DNA of 64,000 nt, taken from NCBI GenBank assembly GCA_004322215.1, contig SCSM01000007.1:62001-126000 (forward strand), in the 5' to 3' direction. How positions within the stretch are numbered: the first letter of the stretch is position 1; each line of letters opens with the position of its first letter. The translations under genes were made by a program, and so were the position numbers. The notes beneath the pieces are model-generated. The model saw nothing but the letters and a program-made list of their open reading frames with translations, was not told where the DNA came from and made no database searches. Shown here in pieces: positions 8,414 to 16,673 of this stretch. The stretch comes from Bacteroidota bacterium (lineage in GTDB: Bacteria > Bacteroidota > Ignavibacteria > Kapaibacteriales > UBA2268).

Positions 8414-10621
8414 TCACCAATTTGCTTCAACCTGCAAGCTGATGTTTCTGAATGGTGCGAGGTTGCCGACCATATCCAAATAATAATAGTTCAGCAGATT
8501 TTTTATGTTGAATGTAAATGTTAACGGCAACGATGTGATTTTCGATAAATAAAAAATCACTCTTGCATCGAGGACATTCACAGGGACACGGGCATCGCTG
8601 TTTTTTATGAGAATCAATCCCTCATCTATGTTTTCGACTATGCTCAAATACCTGTGGTCGAGCTGAAATTCGAGGAAACCGAGAGGAAGCAGCATACGGT
8701 TATACCAAAGATATTTCGAACGGTATTTAAGTTTTTCGTTTTTTGTCAGGTCCATGGCATCCATGTAAGCCAGCGAGCTTTCAATACCGAGTTTACCGAA
8801 TAGCATTGTTTTAATGCTTGCCTCGATGCCGCGTATCCTCGCTTTGGTAATATTTTTGAAATTGATTACCCCCATGTTGCTGAAATCGAATTGCGGTTCA
8901 ATCAAATTCGAAAAATCATTTTCGAAAAAAGAAATATCGCAGTATATATGAGTTTTGCGAATATCGAAATATTGATTTGCACCTATTTCGTAGGACCAAC
9001 TTACTTCAGGGGTAAGTTTAGGATTCGGCTGGACAGAGAATCCGCTGTAGCGGAGAGTGGCATACTTTTCAGCAACGGTAGCAGCCCTGAAGCCCCTACC
9101 TACCGAAGACCTGAAAATTGTTCCCCAAGGAGATGTGAAAGACAATCCGATTTTAGGCGAGAATTCGAAATTATTAGTATCTTCTCCATTGATTTTTTCG
9201 TAATCAATTCTTCCGCCTGCAGTAATAACCAGCATATCAATATTTGAAAATTCCCCCTGGAAATAACCTGCGATAATGTTCTGTGATTTTTTTCCGTAGA
9301 TGTTTGCATCGACATTATTCAGGATGTGGTTAATACCATAGGTCAGCAAAACATTATGGAGGATTTTATTGCTGACCTGAGTTTCCGAATTAATTGAATT
9401 TGCCTTCGAAGCACGGTTCTCTTCGGGCTTATCGGGATTATTGCTGAAATCGGTTGAGTAAATTCCAGACCTGACGAGCATGAAATCGCCGTTATTAAAA
9501 ATGTGCCTGACTTCGGCAAACAAAGTTGATTTCAATGATATTATTCTCTCGTTTGTGTCTGTACCCGTCGGAGGAATTGTGGCACTGTCCAAACTGTTCC
9601 AATAAGCCCATGCATCGAATTTATCATAAGAATAAGAGCCGGTGATATTAAGATAAGTTTGAGCCGAAAAATCATATTTGATTTTTGAAAACAAATTCCA
9701 TTTGTTCGACTCATCGAAATTCCTGTATGAATCATCCTTTAATAATGCTCCCGACAGAACAATTCCCAAGGAATTAAACTTTTGAGAGAATCCGGCATTG
9801 ATACCTTCGAAAGTGGATGTTTTATCAGAATAGACCCACTGTTGAAATTTCGGCTTTGAATAAAATCCGCCGTGCAATTGAATTTTTGACTCGGGAATTT
9901 CTTTCGGTTCTTTTGTTATTATATTAATCACACCGCCCAAAGCACCGGAACCATACAAAGCAGAGCCGGCTCCTTTGACAACTTCGATTCTTTCGATGTC
10001 GAAAACGGGAACTGCATCAAATTTGATATCGCCCTGGTCACCCGAAACGAAAGGCATGCCGTCGAGAAGGAAGGCAACGCGGGAACCCAGACCAAAAGCA
10101 AATCCGGAAGAACCGCGAATGCTTACCTGGTCACCATTGAGATTAATACCGGGTATATATCTCAGTGCATCGTCAACGAGTATAATGTTCCTGTCTTTTA
10201 ATTCTTTATTGTCTAACACTGACATGGAAATCGGAACGTCCTGAACCGCCTGCAATCTCTTATTAGCAGAAACAACAATTTCGGAGGTATGTATGATTTC
10301 TTCTTGGAGTTCAACTGTAACGAATATGGAATCGGATTTACTTAAGTCAAGTGTTAATTTTTTTGTTTCATAACCTACATAAGAAATGATAGAATTGTAT
10401 TTTACACGCTTGACATTATTAATTTTAAAATCACCATACTTGTTTGCTAACGCACCGTAGCCGCTCCCTTCCAAGCGAATTGTCGCACCCGGCAAACCGG
10501 ATTTTGTTTTTCCATCAATTATTTTACCACATATAACACCTCTATTGCTGTCAGCAAAAATGCAGGCACAATTAAAAAGAAATATGAAAAGGATAATATT
10601 TGTAAATCTATTTGCTTTCAT
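8414..10621 (-). CDS. TonB-dependent outer membrane receptor
   Basis: The gene encodes a ~735-residue outer membrane receptor for a siderophore, vitamin or similar ligand. I chose the ATG at 10619-10621 because it opens a signal peptide (MKANRFTNIILFIFLFNC); an upstream in-frame start would add 31 non-signal residues. A carboxypeptidase-regulatory-like domain (GVICGKIIDGKTKSGLPGAT) comes first, then the plug (DVPISMSVLDNKEL ... GSSGFAFGLGSR ... VVKGAGSALYGSGALGGVINIIT), then a beta-barrel ending in a TLQVEANW-like strand. The start overlaps the end of the upstream lipoprotein gene by 14 bp, so the two are probably co-translated. The ligand cannot be read from the sequence. Confidence 0.9.
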   Translation of the reverse strand: MKANRFTNIILFIFLFNCACIFADSNRGVICGKIIDGKTKSGLPGATIRLEGSGYGALANKYGDFKINNVKRVKYNSIISYVGYETKKLTLDLSKSDSIFVTVELQEEIIHTSEIVVSANKRLQAVQDVPISMSVLDNKELKDRNIILVDDALRYIPGINLNGDQVSIRGSSGFAFGLGSRVAFLLDGMPFVSGDQGDIKFDAVPVFDIERIEVVKGAGSALYGSGALGGVINIITKEPKEIPESKIQLHGGFYSKPKFQQWVYSDKTSTFEGINAGFSQKFNSLGIVLSGALLKDDSYRNFDESNKWNLFSKIKYDFSAQTYLNITGSYSYDKFDAWAYWNSLDSATIPPTGTDTNERIISLKSTLFAEVRHIFNNGDFMLVRSGIYSTDFSNNPDKPEENRASKANSINSETQVSNKILHNVLLTYGINHILNNVDANIYGKKSQNIIAGYFQGEFSNIDMLVITAGGRIDYEKINGEDTNNFEFSPKIGLSFTSPWGTIFRSSVGRGFRAATVAEKYATLRYSGFSVQPNPKLTPEVSWSYEIGANQYFDIRKTHIYCDISFFENDFSNLIEPQFDFSNMGVINFKNITKARIRGIEASIKTMLFGKLGIESSLAYMDAMDLTKNEKLKYRSKYLWYNRMLLPLGFLEFQLDHRYLSIVENIDEGLILIKNSDARVPVNVLDARVIFYLSKITSLPLTFTFNIKNLLNYYYLDMVGNLAPFRNISLQVEANW

Positions 10622-11147
10622 TTTTCTTTCCCTTGAAAATTGCGGTATTACCCGGTTGGGGTGGGAGATTTTTGAAATCAACTTCAATCCTGATATTATA
10701 AGTTTTACCTTCACGAATCATGAGCGACGAAGGATTTGTTTTATCGCCGGATTCGGTATAGACACCGACAACCTGCTGATGATAAATCAACGAATCAAGC
10801 TGTCTTGCAACACCAATATATTTTATCAATTTGGGTGGCGGAGGATTAATTAATTCAAGAGAGAAGGTCGAAGAATCCACATACAGCGGTAATGAATCAA
10901 TAGTAAAATCTGCATTGCCATTTAAAATTTCCTTAATAATTCCTAATGAATCGGTGAAAGGATAATGAATAAATGCAGCTACATGAATTGCAATCATAGA
11001 ATCCTTAGGCCAGGCATCTTTTCCTCCTACATAAACGATAGTACCAGTGAGAAAAGATTTCTCCGATAAATTTTTCGGTGCAAGACCTTGGTCGCAACCG
11101 AAAAATATAATGAGTGAAATGATTGATATTAGAATTAATTGTTTTAT
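10608..11147 (-). CDS. Small lipoprotein upstream of the TonB receptor (apparent AUA start)
   Basis: The reading frame encodes ~179 residues beginning KQLILISIISLIIFFGCDQ after the first codon, an evident lipoprotein signal peptide with Cys near position 19. The only ATG in frame is at 10997, deep inside the domain, and an in-frame TGA lies at 11157-11159. The first codon that fits a signal peptide is ATA at 11145-11147, spaced correctly after a GAGG motif. The mature part contains GTIVYVGGKDAWPKDSMIAIHVAAF and a GKTYNIRIEVDF strand and looks like a beta-rich domain of unknown family. It overlaps the receptor start, so it may be a surface lipoprotein partner of the TonB receptor. Confidence 0.65.
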   Translation of the reverse strand: MKQLILISIISLIIFFGCDQGLAPKNLSEKSFLTGTIVYVGGKDAWPKDSMIAIHVAAFIHYPFTDSLGIIKEILNGNADFTIDSLPLYVDSSTFSLELINPPPPKLIKYIGVARQLDSLIYHQQVVGVYTESGDKTNPSSLMIREGKTYNIRIEVDFKNLPPQPGNTAIFKGKKNESK

Positions 11148-11230
11148 AAAGCAACCTCAATAAAATTATCGAAAAGTAAAATCAATTTAATTCAAATTCA
11201 AAATCTGAAAAAAAAAAGAAAAATCAAAAT

Positions 11231-11256
11231 AAAAAAGCCGATTATTATAAACCGGC
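11231..11256 (-). terminator. Possible terminator after tRNA-Leu
   Basis: Read on the minus strand, GCCG and CGGC form a short stem around an AT-rich loop, followed at once by six T. It lies 11 bp beyond the tRNA 3' end. The stem is short, so the call is moderate. Confidence 0.5.
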
Positions 11257-11266
11257 AGATTGATTG

Positions 11267-11349
11267 TGCGGAAGGGGGGACTCGAACCCCCACACCTGTA
11301 AGGCACCACCCCCTCAAGATGGCGTGTCTACCAGTTTCACCACTTCCGC
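11267..11349 (-). tRNA. tRNA-Leu (anticodon GAG)
   Basis: On the minus strand the acceptor stem GCGGAAG pairs with CTTCCGC, the D arm reads GTGGTGAAACTGGTAGAC, and the anticodon stem CCATC/GGTGG carries the loop TTGAGGG (anticodon GAG). A long variable arm follows, with a GGTTCGAGTCC T arm and discriminator A. The 83-nt length and long variable arm are those of tRNA-Leu. CCA is not encoded. Confidence 0.93.
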
Positions 11350-11414
11350 AGTTTTTGGGAATACAAATTTACCATTCTTTTGATTTCCGTGAAAATTTAT
11401 TTAATTAAGAAGAA

Positions 11415-13022
11415 TCATTCATAGTCGAATTCGGTACCGAACAATTGAGGTAAATTAAATTCATGTTTCTTAAAAACTGAGAATAGCTGGTCGGTAGTGA
11501 AAATAATGCTTCCGAATTTTTTCTCATCAAAATTAAAAGCAAAATCAATCCTGAAAATACTTGTGGAGCCGGTTGATTTCATATTTTGCAATCTCAACCC
11601 CAATCCCACAGAATTATGCCACTGTGCATTCATTAATTCTCTTTCCCTTTGCCAAACAGACCCTATATCCCAGAATAATGCTGCACCGACTTTCAGAAAC
11701 CAAATATTAAAATCCGGGAAATACCTGTATTCAAGATTTGCCATTATTCGGTTGTCACCACTTAGTTTATTTACTTCATATCCTCTCAATCCATAGTCAT
11801 TATCGAGAACGAGCTGTCTCAATCCATCCCAGTTCCAGACAGATTGCTGCCTTATTCTCGCAGCTATAATTGATTCGTGATTCGGTTTGAAAAAACATAA
11901 TCCCATGAATTCTTCATAAGTGTTAACACCAAAGCCACTGCTGAAACCACTTGCACCTGTCAACTGTCCGAAAAAATACCAATCTTTCCATAGGAAAGAT
12001 TTTTCGCCCTGCCCTGCAGCATAGTATAGACCATAGCTTCCGGGTTTGTACGCAAATGTTTTTCCGAGTATAGCAGTTCCCCACCCGCCAATCGGAAGGT
12101 CTTCATCCTGCCATTGATTAAGATTGTTTGTCTTGATATAATCTTCGGACACAGAGGAAAATGCGATGTAAAATCTCCCTGAATTATCATAAGCCCTGCC
12201 GAACTCCGGCTTTCCCCTGTTTACATCGTTCAACTCCAATGCTACCGTGGCAAATACCCTATCCATTCTTCTCCAAGAATGGGATAGCCAGCCGAGATAA
12301 TTCCTTTCGTGGAACTGCATCAATTCATAATTGCCGTCGTATTTAAATTCATTACCGAAATGATTTTTCCCGGTAAAACCATAGGACCATTCAGTTGATA
12401 ATGTCCTGAAAGGTTTGTAAAAGGATAAATCCTGTTCAGTTCTGTATTTGTGTGCAAGAATGTTCACGAGAATACTGAATTCAGTTCTGAATAATCTTCT
12501 CTGATATAGTTCAACTCTTCCCTGCCAACCGATGTTGTTTTCGGAACGGTGGAGTGCTTCGAGCAAAACACTCGTACCTGTTCCGACTAAGTTATTTTCT
12601 TCGATTTTTCCTCCCCAATTCGTCTGATTTCCACCGGAACCGAATAAAATATTTGGTGTAGTTGACCACCTGTCCTGGGTTTTTACAATCAAATCACATG
12701 AGTAATCATTGATTGTATCAATTTCAATTTTTACCGAAGTGAAAAGTTTCATCAATCGCAGGTTTCTTTCTGTTTCGTAAATATCATCGAAATCCAACTC
12801 ATCATCTTTATCGAATAAAAGTTCATCTTCGATAACATAATCTTTTGTCAAAACATGGAGAGAATTTGCAAGGGGAGCGGCAAAGAACCAATCGCTTTGC
12901 GATGAATCAAAAACATCCTGCTTATCAAGATAAATCTCATTAATTCTTTGTCTTGCAAAAGAATTGAAATGTAATGCAATTAAAATTGAACCAAAAATTA
13001 TAAATTTATATAATAATTTCAC
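11415..13022 (-). CDS. Omp85-superfamily outer membrane beta-barrel protein with one POTRA-like domain
   Basis: About 535 residues. A signal peptide follows a GTG start at 13020-13022 (VKLLYKFIIFGSILIAL, cleavage near FARQ); the ATG at 13103 would put 27 extra residues before it. Residues ~25-120 resemble a single POTRA repeat (INEIYLDKQDVFD ... ERNLRLMKLFTSVKIEI ... DLIVKTQDRW). The rest is a 16-strand-like barrel with alternating aromatic strands (WGGKIEENNLVGTGTSVLLE, RDNDYGLRGYEVNKLSGDNR). The LRGY motif is the conserved strand that reaches into Omp85 barrels. It could secrete a partner or help membrane assembly; it is too short for BamA itself. Confidence 0.72.
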   Translation of the reverse strand: MKLLYKFIIFGSILIALHFNSFARQRINEIYLDKQDVFDSSQSDWFFAAPLANSLHVLTKDYVIEDELLFDKDDELDFDDIYETERNLRLMKLFTSVKIEIDTINDYSCDLIVKTQDRWSTTPNILFGSGGNQTNWGGKIEENNLVGTGTSVLLEALHRSENNIGWQGRVELYQRRLFRTEFSILVNILAHKYRTEQDLSFYKPFRTLSTEWSYGFTGKNHFGNEFKYDGNYELMQFHERNYLGWLSHSWRRMDRVFATVALELNDVNRGKPEFGRAYDNSGRFYIAFSSVSEDYIKTNNLNQWQDEDLPIGGWGTAILGKTFAYKPGSYGLYYAAGQGEKSFLWKDWYFFGQLTGASGFSSGFGVNTYEEFMGLCFFKPNHESIIAARIRQQSVWNWDGLRQLVLDNDYGLRGYEVNKLSGDNRIMANLEYRYFPDFNIWFLKVGAALFWDIGSVWQRERELMNAQWHNSVGLGLRLQNMKSTGSTSIFRIDFAFNFDEKKFGSIIFTTDQLFSVFKKHEFNLPQLFGTEFDYE

Positions 13023-13045
13023 TTTTATGAAAAAGTTTTTTTTAT

Positions 13046-13080
13046 AAAAAAATGAGCGGAATGACAATTCATACCGCTCA
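13046..13080 (-). terminator. Terminator after the FnIII/T9SS gene
   Basis: On the minus strand GAGCGG and CCGCTC form a six-pair stem with an inner ATGA/TCAT stem, followed by a run of seven T. It sits between the FnIII gene stop (13109) and the next gene's start. Confidence 0.8.
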
Positions 13081-13108
13081 AAAATACGAACAATAAAATT
13101 CAATATAA

Positions 13109-15649
13109 TTAATTCCTGATTAATTTGATTGTTTTCGTTCTATTGCCTAATCTGAGTTTACAAATTAAAATGTTATTCCCTGCAATTGAATTCAGGGAGT
13201 TTAAGTTAATTTTAACTTTATGTTCACCCGGCTCGAACCAACTATTGACTAATCTTGAAATTTCCTGTCCGGAGATATTATATAAAGTGGCAGTTACATA
13301 TTCTTCCTGATTCAAATTGAACTTCAATTCAAAAGTATTGTAAACAGGATTGGGTGAAACAGAAAAATAATCATCAATATATTCATCTTCTACTGCAGTA
13401 AATTGTTCAGTGAAGAAATTGGAATAATCAGACCACTGTCCTTCCCCACCTACATTAACCGCTCTGACTCTCCAATAAAACTCCTTTAAATAATCGAGAG
13501 GATTTTCGAGAGTATAAGTAGTATCCGTTATACCTGTTTTGTTAACATATAAAATAAGAAATCTGAAATCATTAGAAACCTGTAATACGTATGAATCAGC
13601 ACCCGGAGTAGAATACCAGGTAAATGACGTCAGCACAGGAACAGAAGTATCTCCGGGAGGAGGAGTCACTAAAAGCGTTGCAGTTGGAGCCATTACTAAG
13701 GTCGTGAAACTTGCACTCGAAGTCCAATCGCTTTCACCTGCATAATTGATTGCTTTAAGCCGCCACCAATAAACCTGGTTTCGCTGAAAATCCAAATCAC
13801 CGGTGTATGAAGTATCCTGAACGATGACAATGTCATAAATTTTATTTGTGAAACCGGAATCATGAGAAACCTGTATTGGATATCTCTCAGCCCTTGTTGA
13901 AATATTCCATAAGAATTTAGGTCTCAGTTGAACATTAATATCTCCATCGGCAGGATAAACGAATACGGGTGCATCCGGTTTTGCCATGATTGTATGGAAT
14001 GCCCATGTTTGAGACCAAATTCCGGGTCCAGTGCTATTGAACGGTTTCACTCTCCAATAATAAGTCATATCATTTAATAAATCAGGAGTAACAGTATGGA
14101 GGGTATCTGTTACCGTACTGTCATTATTAACAATATCGGTAAATGAATTATCAGTAGCCAACTGGAATAAATATTTTGTAGCCAGCGAAGATTTATTCCA
14201 TCTGAATTGAGGCGATAAGTTCAGTTTAATTGTGTTATTCTCCGGCTCAACAAGAGTAACGATTCCCGGGTAAGCTGAAATGGTAGTAAAGCTCCAAACT
14301 TCAGACCAAGGGCTTTCACCTCCTATATTATTTGCCTTTACCCGCCAATAATAAGTATTCGAAGAATCAAGCTTATTCATCACAATAATCGAGGTAGCTG
14401 TAATATTTTGACTATCCAGTACCATACTGGTAAAATTAGAATTCCTGGCAAGCTGGAACCTGAATTTTTCAGCAGCAGGAACAGATTGAGACCATGAGAA
14501 AAACAAATTTACAGGTTGATTTGATTGTTCATCACCGGGTTGAATCAACCCCGGAATACCCGGAGGGGCAATTGATGTCGTAAAACTCCTTTTGACAGAC
14601 CAGTTGGTTTCTCCGCCATAGTTATAACATTTAACTCTCCAGAAATAGTTAGTATTATAATAGAGATTTGAAGCAGTGTAAAAAGTATCGAGGACACTAT
14701 TATCAGATTCGATTATACTGGTGAATCCGGAATCTAAAGCAATCTGTATTGAATATCTCGTTGCAAACTGAATTCTTCTCCATCTTAACGTTACATTCTT
14801 AGCCACATTTTTTGCAGTATCGTTCGGAGTAACCAAAACCGGTGTGGAAATCATATCAGGATTAAAATAATTTTCGAATAAGAGAATTGCATTGAAAGTC
14901 TCCGACACCAATGCCGGAGCAACAAGAGCAGTAGCTGCAGAATCGGGATAATTTACATTATCAGATGCCTGGTAGATGGTCTTTAATTTCCATTTTGAAT
15001 TAGCATCGGTTACTTTATGAAAATAATCGAATACATAAATGTTAAAAGGGAACTTTCCAAACACAAGGTCTTTGCCTGTGGCAAGAGTATCCTTTAACCA
15101 TTTGCAAAAATAATGAACAAGCAATGCCTGGGAATCAGGACAAGTTGCGAGCGGTGGGTTTGTCCATATCACAAAAAATTTATCGCTATTGACACTCATA
15201 CGCCCGACAATCTTTCTCAAATGCATCTTGTAATTATAAACCGATTTTATCGTTGGGTCTGCAGTATCGTCAACACTACCCCATGACGTCATTTCAGAGC
15301 CGAAGTAATTTGTTTTGATTATAAGAATCTTATTGGCGTCTATAAAGGGCCTGATGTCCGCTTCGGACCTGGTATTTTCAAAAATTTCCTTCCATCTGTA
15401 CCATTCATTATTTTGTTCGTCAGCCGGAAAGACTTCTCGAACCAGTTTGAATGAATCAACACCTGTAAAACCATGCGAGCTGTTATACAAGTGAATTTCG
15501 TTCGGAACACTCGTTGAACCGTGATTAGGTCCCCAAATTCTTTCACCGACTGTATAATGGAAAAATACGCCGTTTCTGAATTTTTGCCCTGCAGCATAAG
15601 CAGAAACAGTCAAAATCATAAGTAAAAAAAGTATAATAATTTTTCTCAT
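13109..15649 (-). CDS. Secreted five-FnIII protein with T9SS type A tail
   Basis: The 846-residue protein has a signal peptide (1-19, VSAYAAG). The N-terminal domain (~20-275) begins FRNGVFFHYTVGERIWGP and contains DANKILIIKTNYFGSEMTSWG and FVIWTNPPLATCPDS. It resembles SGNH/GDSL-type esterase folds only loosely, and I do not assign it. Five fibronectin type III domains follow, each with a (Y/F)YWRV(K/R)..N.GGE..WS strand. The C-terminal ~80 residues (VSPNPVYNTFELKFNL ... KTIKLIRN) are a T9SS sorting tail. It is probably a cell-surface or secreted carbohydrate- or protein-processing enzyme. Confidence 0.82.
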   Translation of the reverse strand: MRKIIILFLLMILTVSAYAAGQKFRNGVFFHYTVGERIWGPNHGSTSVPNEIHLYNSSHGFTGVDSFKLVREVFPADEQNNEWYRWKEIFENTRSEADIRPFIDANKILIIKTNYFGSEMTSWGSVDDTADPTIKSVYNYKMHLRKIVGRMSVNSDKFFVIWTNPPLATCPDSQALLVHYFCKWLKDTLATGKDLVFGKFPFNIYVFDYFHKVTDANSKWKLKTIYQASDNVNYPDSAATALVAPALVSETFNAILLFENYFNPDMISTPVLVTPNDTAKNVAKNVTLRWRRIQFATRYSIQIALDSGFTSIIESDNSVLDTFYTASNLYYNTNYFWRVKCYNYGGETNWSVKRSFTTSIAPPGIPGLIQPGDEQSNQPVNLFFSWSQSVPAAEKFRFQLARNSNFTSMVLDSQNITATSIIVMNKLDSSNTYYWRVKANNIGGESPWSEVWSFTTISAYPGIVTLVEPENNTIKLNLSPQFRWNKSSLATKYLFQLATDNSFTDIVNNDSTVTDTLHTVTPDLLNDMTYYWRVKPFNSTGPGIWSQTWAFHTIMAKPDAPVFVYPADGDINVQLRPKFLWNISTRAERYPIQVSHDSGFTNKIYDIVIVQDTSYTGDLDFQRNQVYWWRLKAINYAGESDWTSSASFTTLVMAPTATLLVTPPPGDTSVPVLTSFTWYSTPGADSYVLQVSNDFRFLILYVNKTGITDTTYTLENPLDYLKEFYWRVRAVNVGGEGQWSDYSNFFTEQFTAVEDEYIDDYFSVSPNPVYNTFELKFNLNQEEYVTATLYNISGQEISRLVNSWFEPGEHKVKINLNSLNSIAGNNILICKLRLGNRTKTIKLIRN

Positions 15650-15865
15650 ATTAATCTCAGGATTTATGAATAATCAATTTCTTTTCATATTGTGTTTATT
15701 TCCCGACGAAACAAAGAATAATAATATTGCCCATCAAATCTTATCAGAGAAATATACAGTTTTCTATTATAAAATAATATGCCAATTTATATAAACAAAT
15801 GGAATTTTTTCAATTCTTGTTTAATTTAATTTTTTATAATAGTGATATTATTGAAATAAAAACAT

Positions 15866-16453
15866 TTATTTACTTTTTTTACCGGATTTTTCAATTTCCC
15901 GATTAAGCTCGTTTTGTTTTCCCTGAATATTAAATTGTTTATAAAATTCCTGTTGAATAGTTTCAAATTCTTTATAAACAACCAATTCCGAATCCGCAAC
16001 TTTTTTTGTCAGGTCATTCATTCGTATAAGGTCATTTTCTGTTAATTCACCTTCGGGTTTTTTGGCAATATTCAATACTTCACGGTATTCGATGTCAAAA
16101 GCAGACCTGTAAAAGTTGAGCCACTTAATTGAAATTTCTTTTAGTTTCGAATTGCCGTAAAAAGGTGGTAATTGTTTCAGGATGGCAAGTGAATTATCAA
16201 TTTCTAATATTACATCATTAAGTTTTGCCTGCCTCTGAATGGTATCGAGCATTTGAAAATTATTTGAAAAGTCAAGTACTTTTTTAACAACACGTTCCTG
16301 GAATCCAACAATGGAATCGTTATATTCAGTCGGTGTTAACTTAATAACCTGCTGCACTTCTTTCTTCTGATTTTTCTTTTCATTGCAGGACTGGAAATTA
16401 AAAATCAGGATAATAAAAATAAATGCCGATACAAATTTTATCAAACTTTTCAT
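15866..16453 (-). CDS. Lipoprotein of unknown function, helical
   Basis: The ATG at 16451-16453 opens a lipoprotein signal peptide (MKSLIKFVSAFIFIILIF, lipobox FQSC), giving 195 residues; an upstream in-frame ATG at 16510 adds 19 residues and is less likely. The mature part is charged and mostly helical (FQERVVKKVLDFSNNFQMLDTIQRQAKLNDVI ... EFETIQQEFYKQFNIQGKQNELNREIEKS), ending in KSGKKSK. It resembles the LIC11966/DUF-type helical bundle lipoproteins common in Bacteroidota. No neighbour gives a clue to its role. Confidence 0.7.
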   Translation of the reverse strand: MKSLIKFVSAFIFIILIFNFQSCNEKKNQKKEVQQVIKLTPTEYNDSIVGFQERVVKKVLDFSNNFQMLDTIQRQAKLNDVILEIDNSLAILKQLPPFYGNSKLKEISIKWLNFYRSAFDIEYREVLNIAKKPEGELTENDLIRMNDLTKKVADSELVVYKEFETIQQEFYKQFNIQGKQNELNREIEKSGKKSK

Positions 16454-16632
16454 AAATTCTCTAAAAAAATTTTTATCTAAAACCAAAAAGAATAATTTAA
16501 ATAATTTCAAAATTAATAATATTGGAGAAACAATTTATTCATTTTATCATCATTCAATGAATATAAATTAAAACTTTAACCCAATAATCGCGAGAAATCC
16601 ATTTCATTCAATTTATTTCGCTAACCTTTTCG

Positions 16633-16640
16633 TAAATTTG
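16633..16640 (+). promoter_or_regulatory. Candidate -10 element (TAAATTTG) of leuS
   Basis: TAAATTTG matches the Bacteroidota TAnnTTTG consensus exactly and lies 34 bp before the leuS ATG. No clear TTG -33 element was found at the usual distance. Confidence 0.45.
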
Positions 16641-16673
16641 TAGTTTGTATTAGTTGTAAAGTAAAAAATCAAG

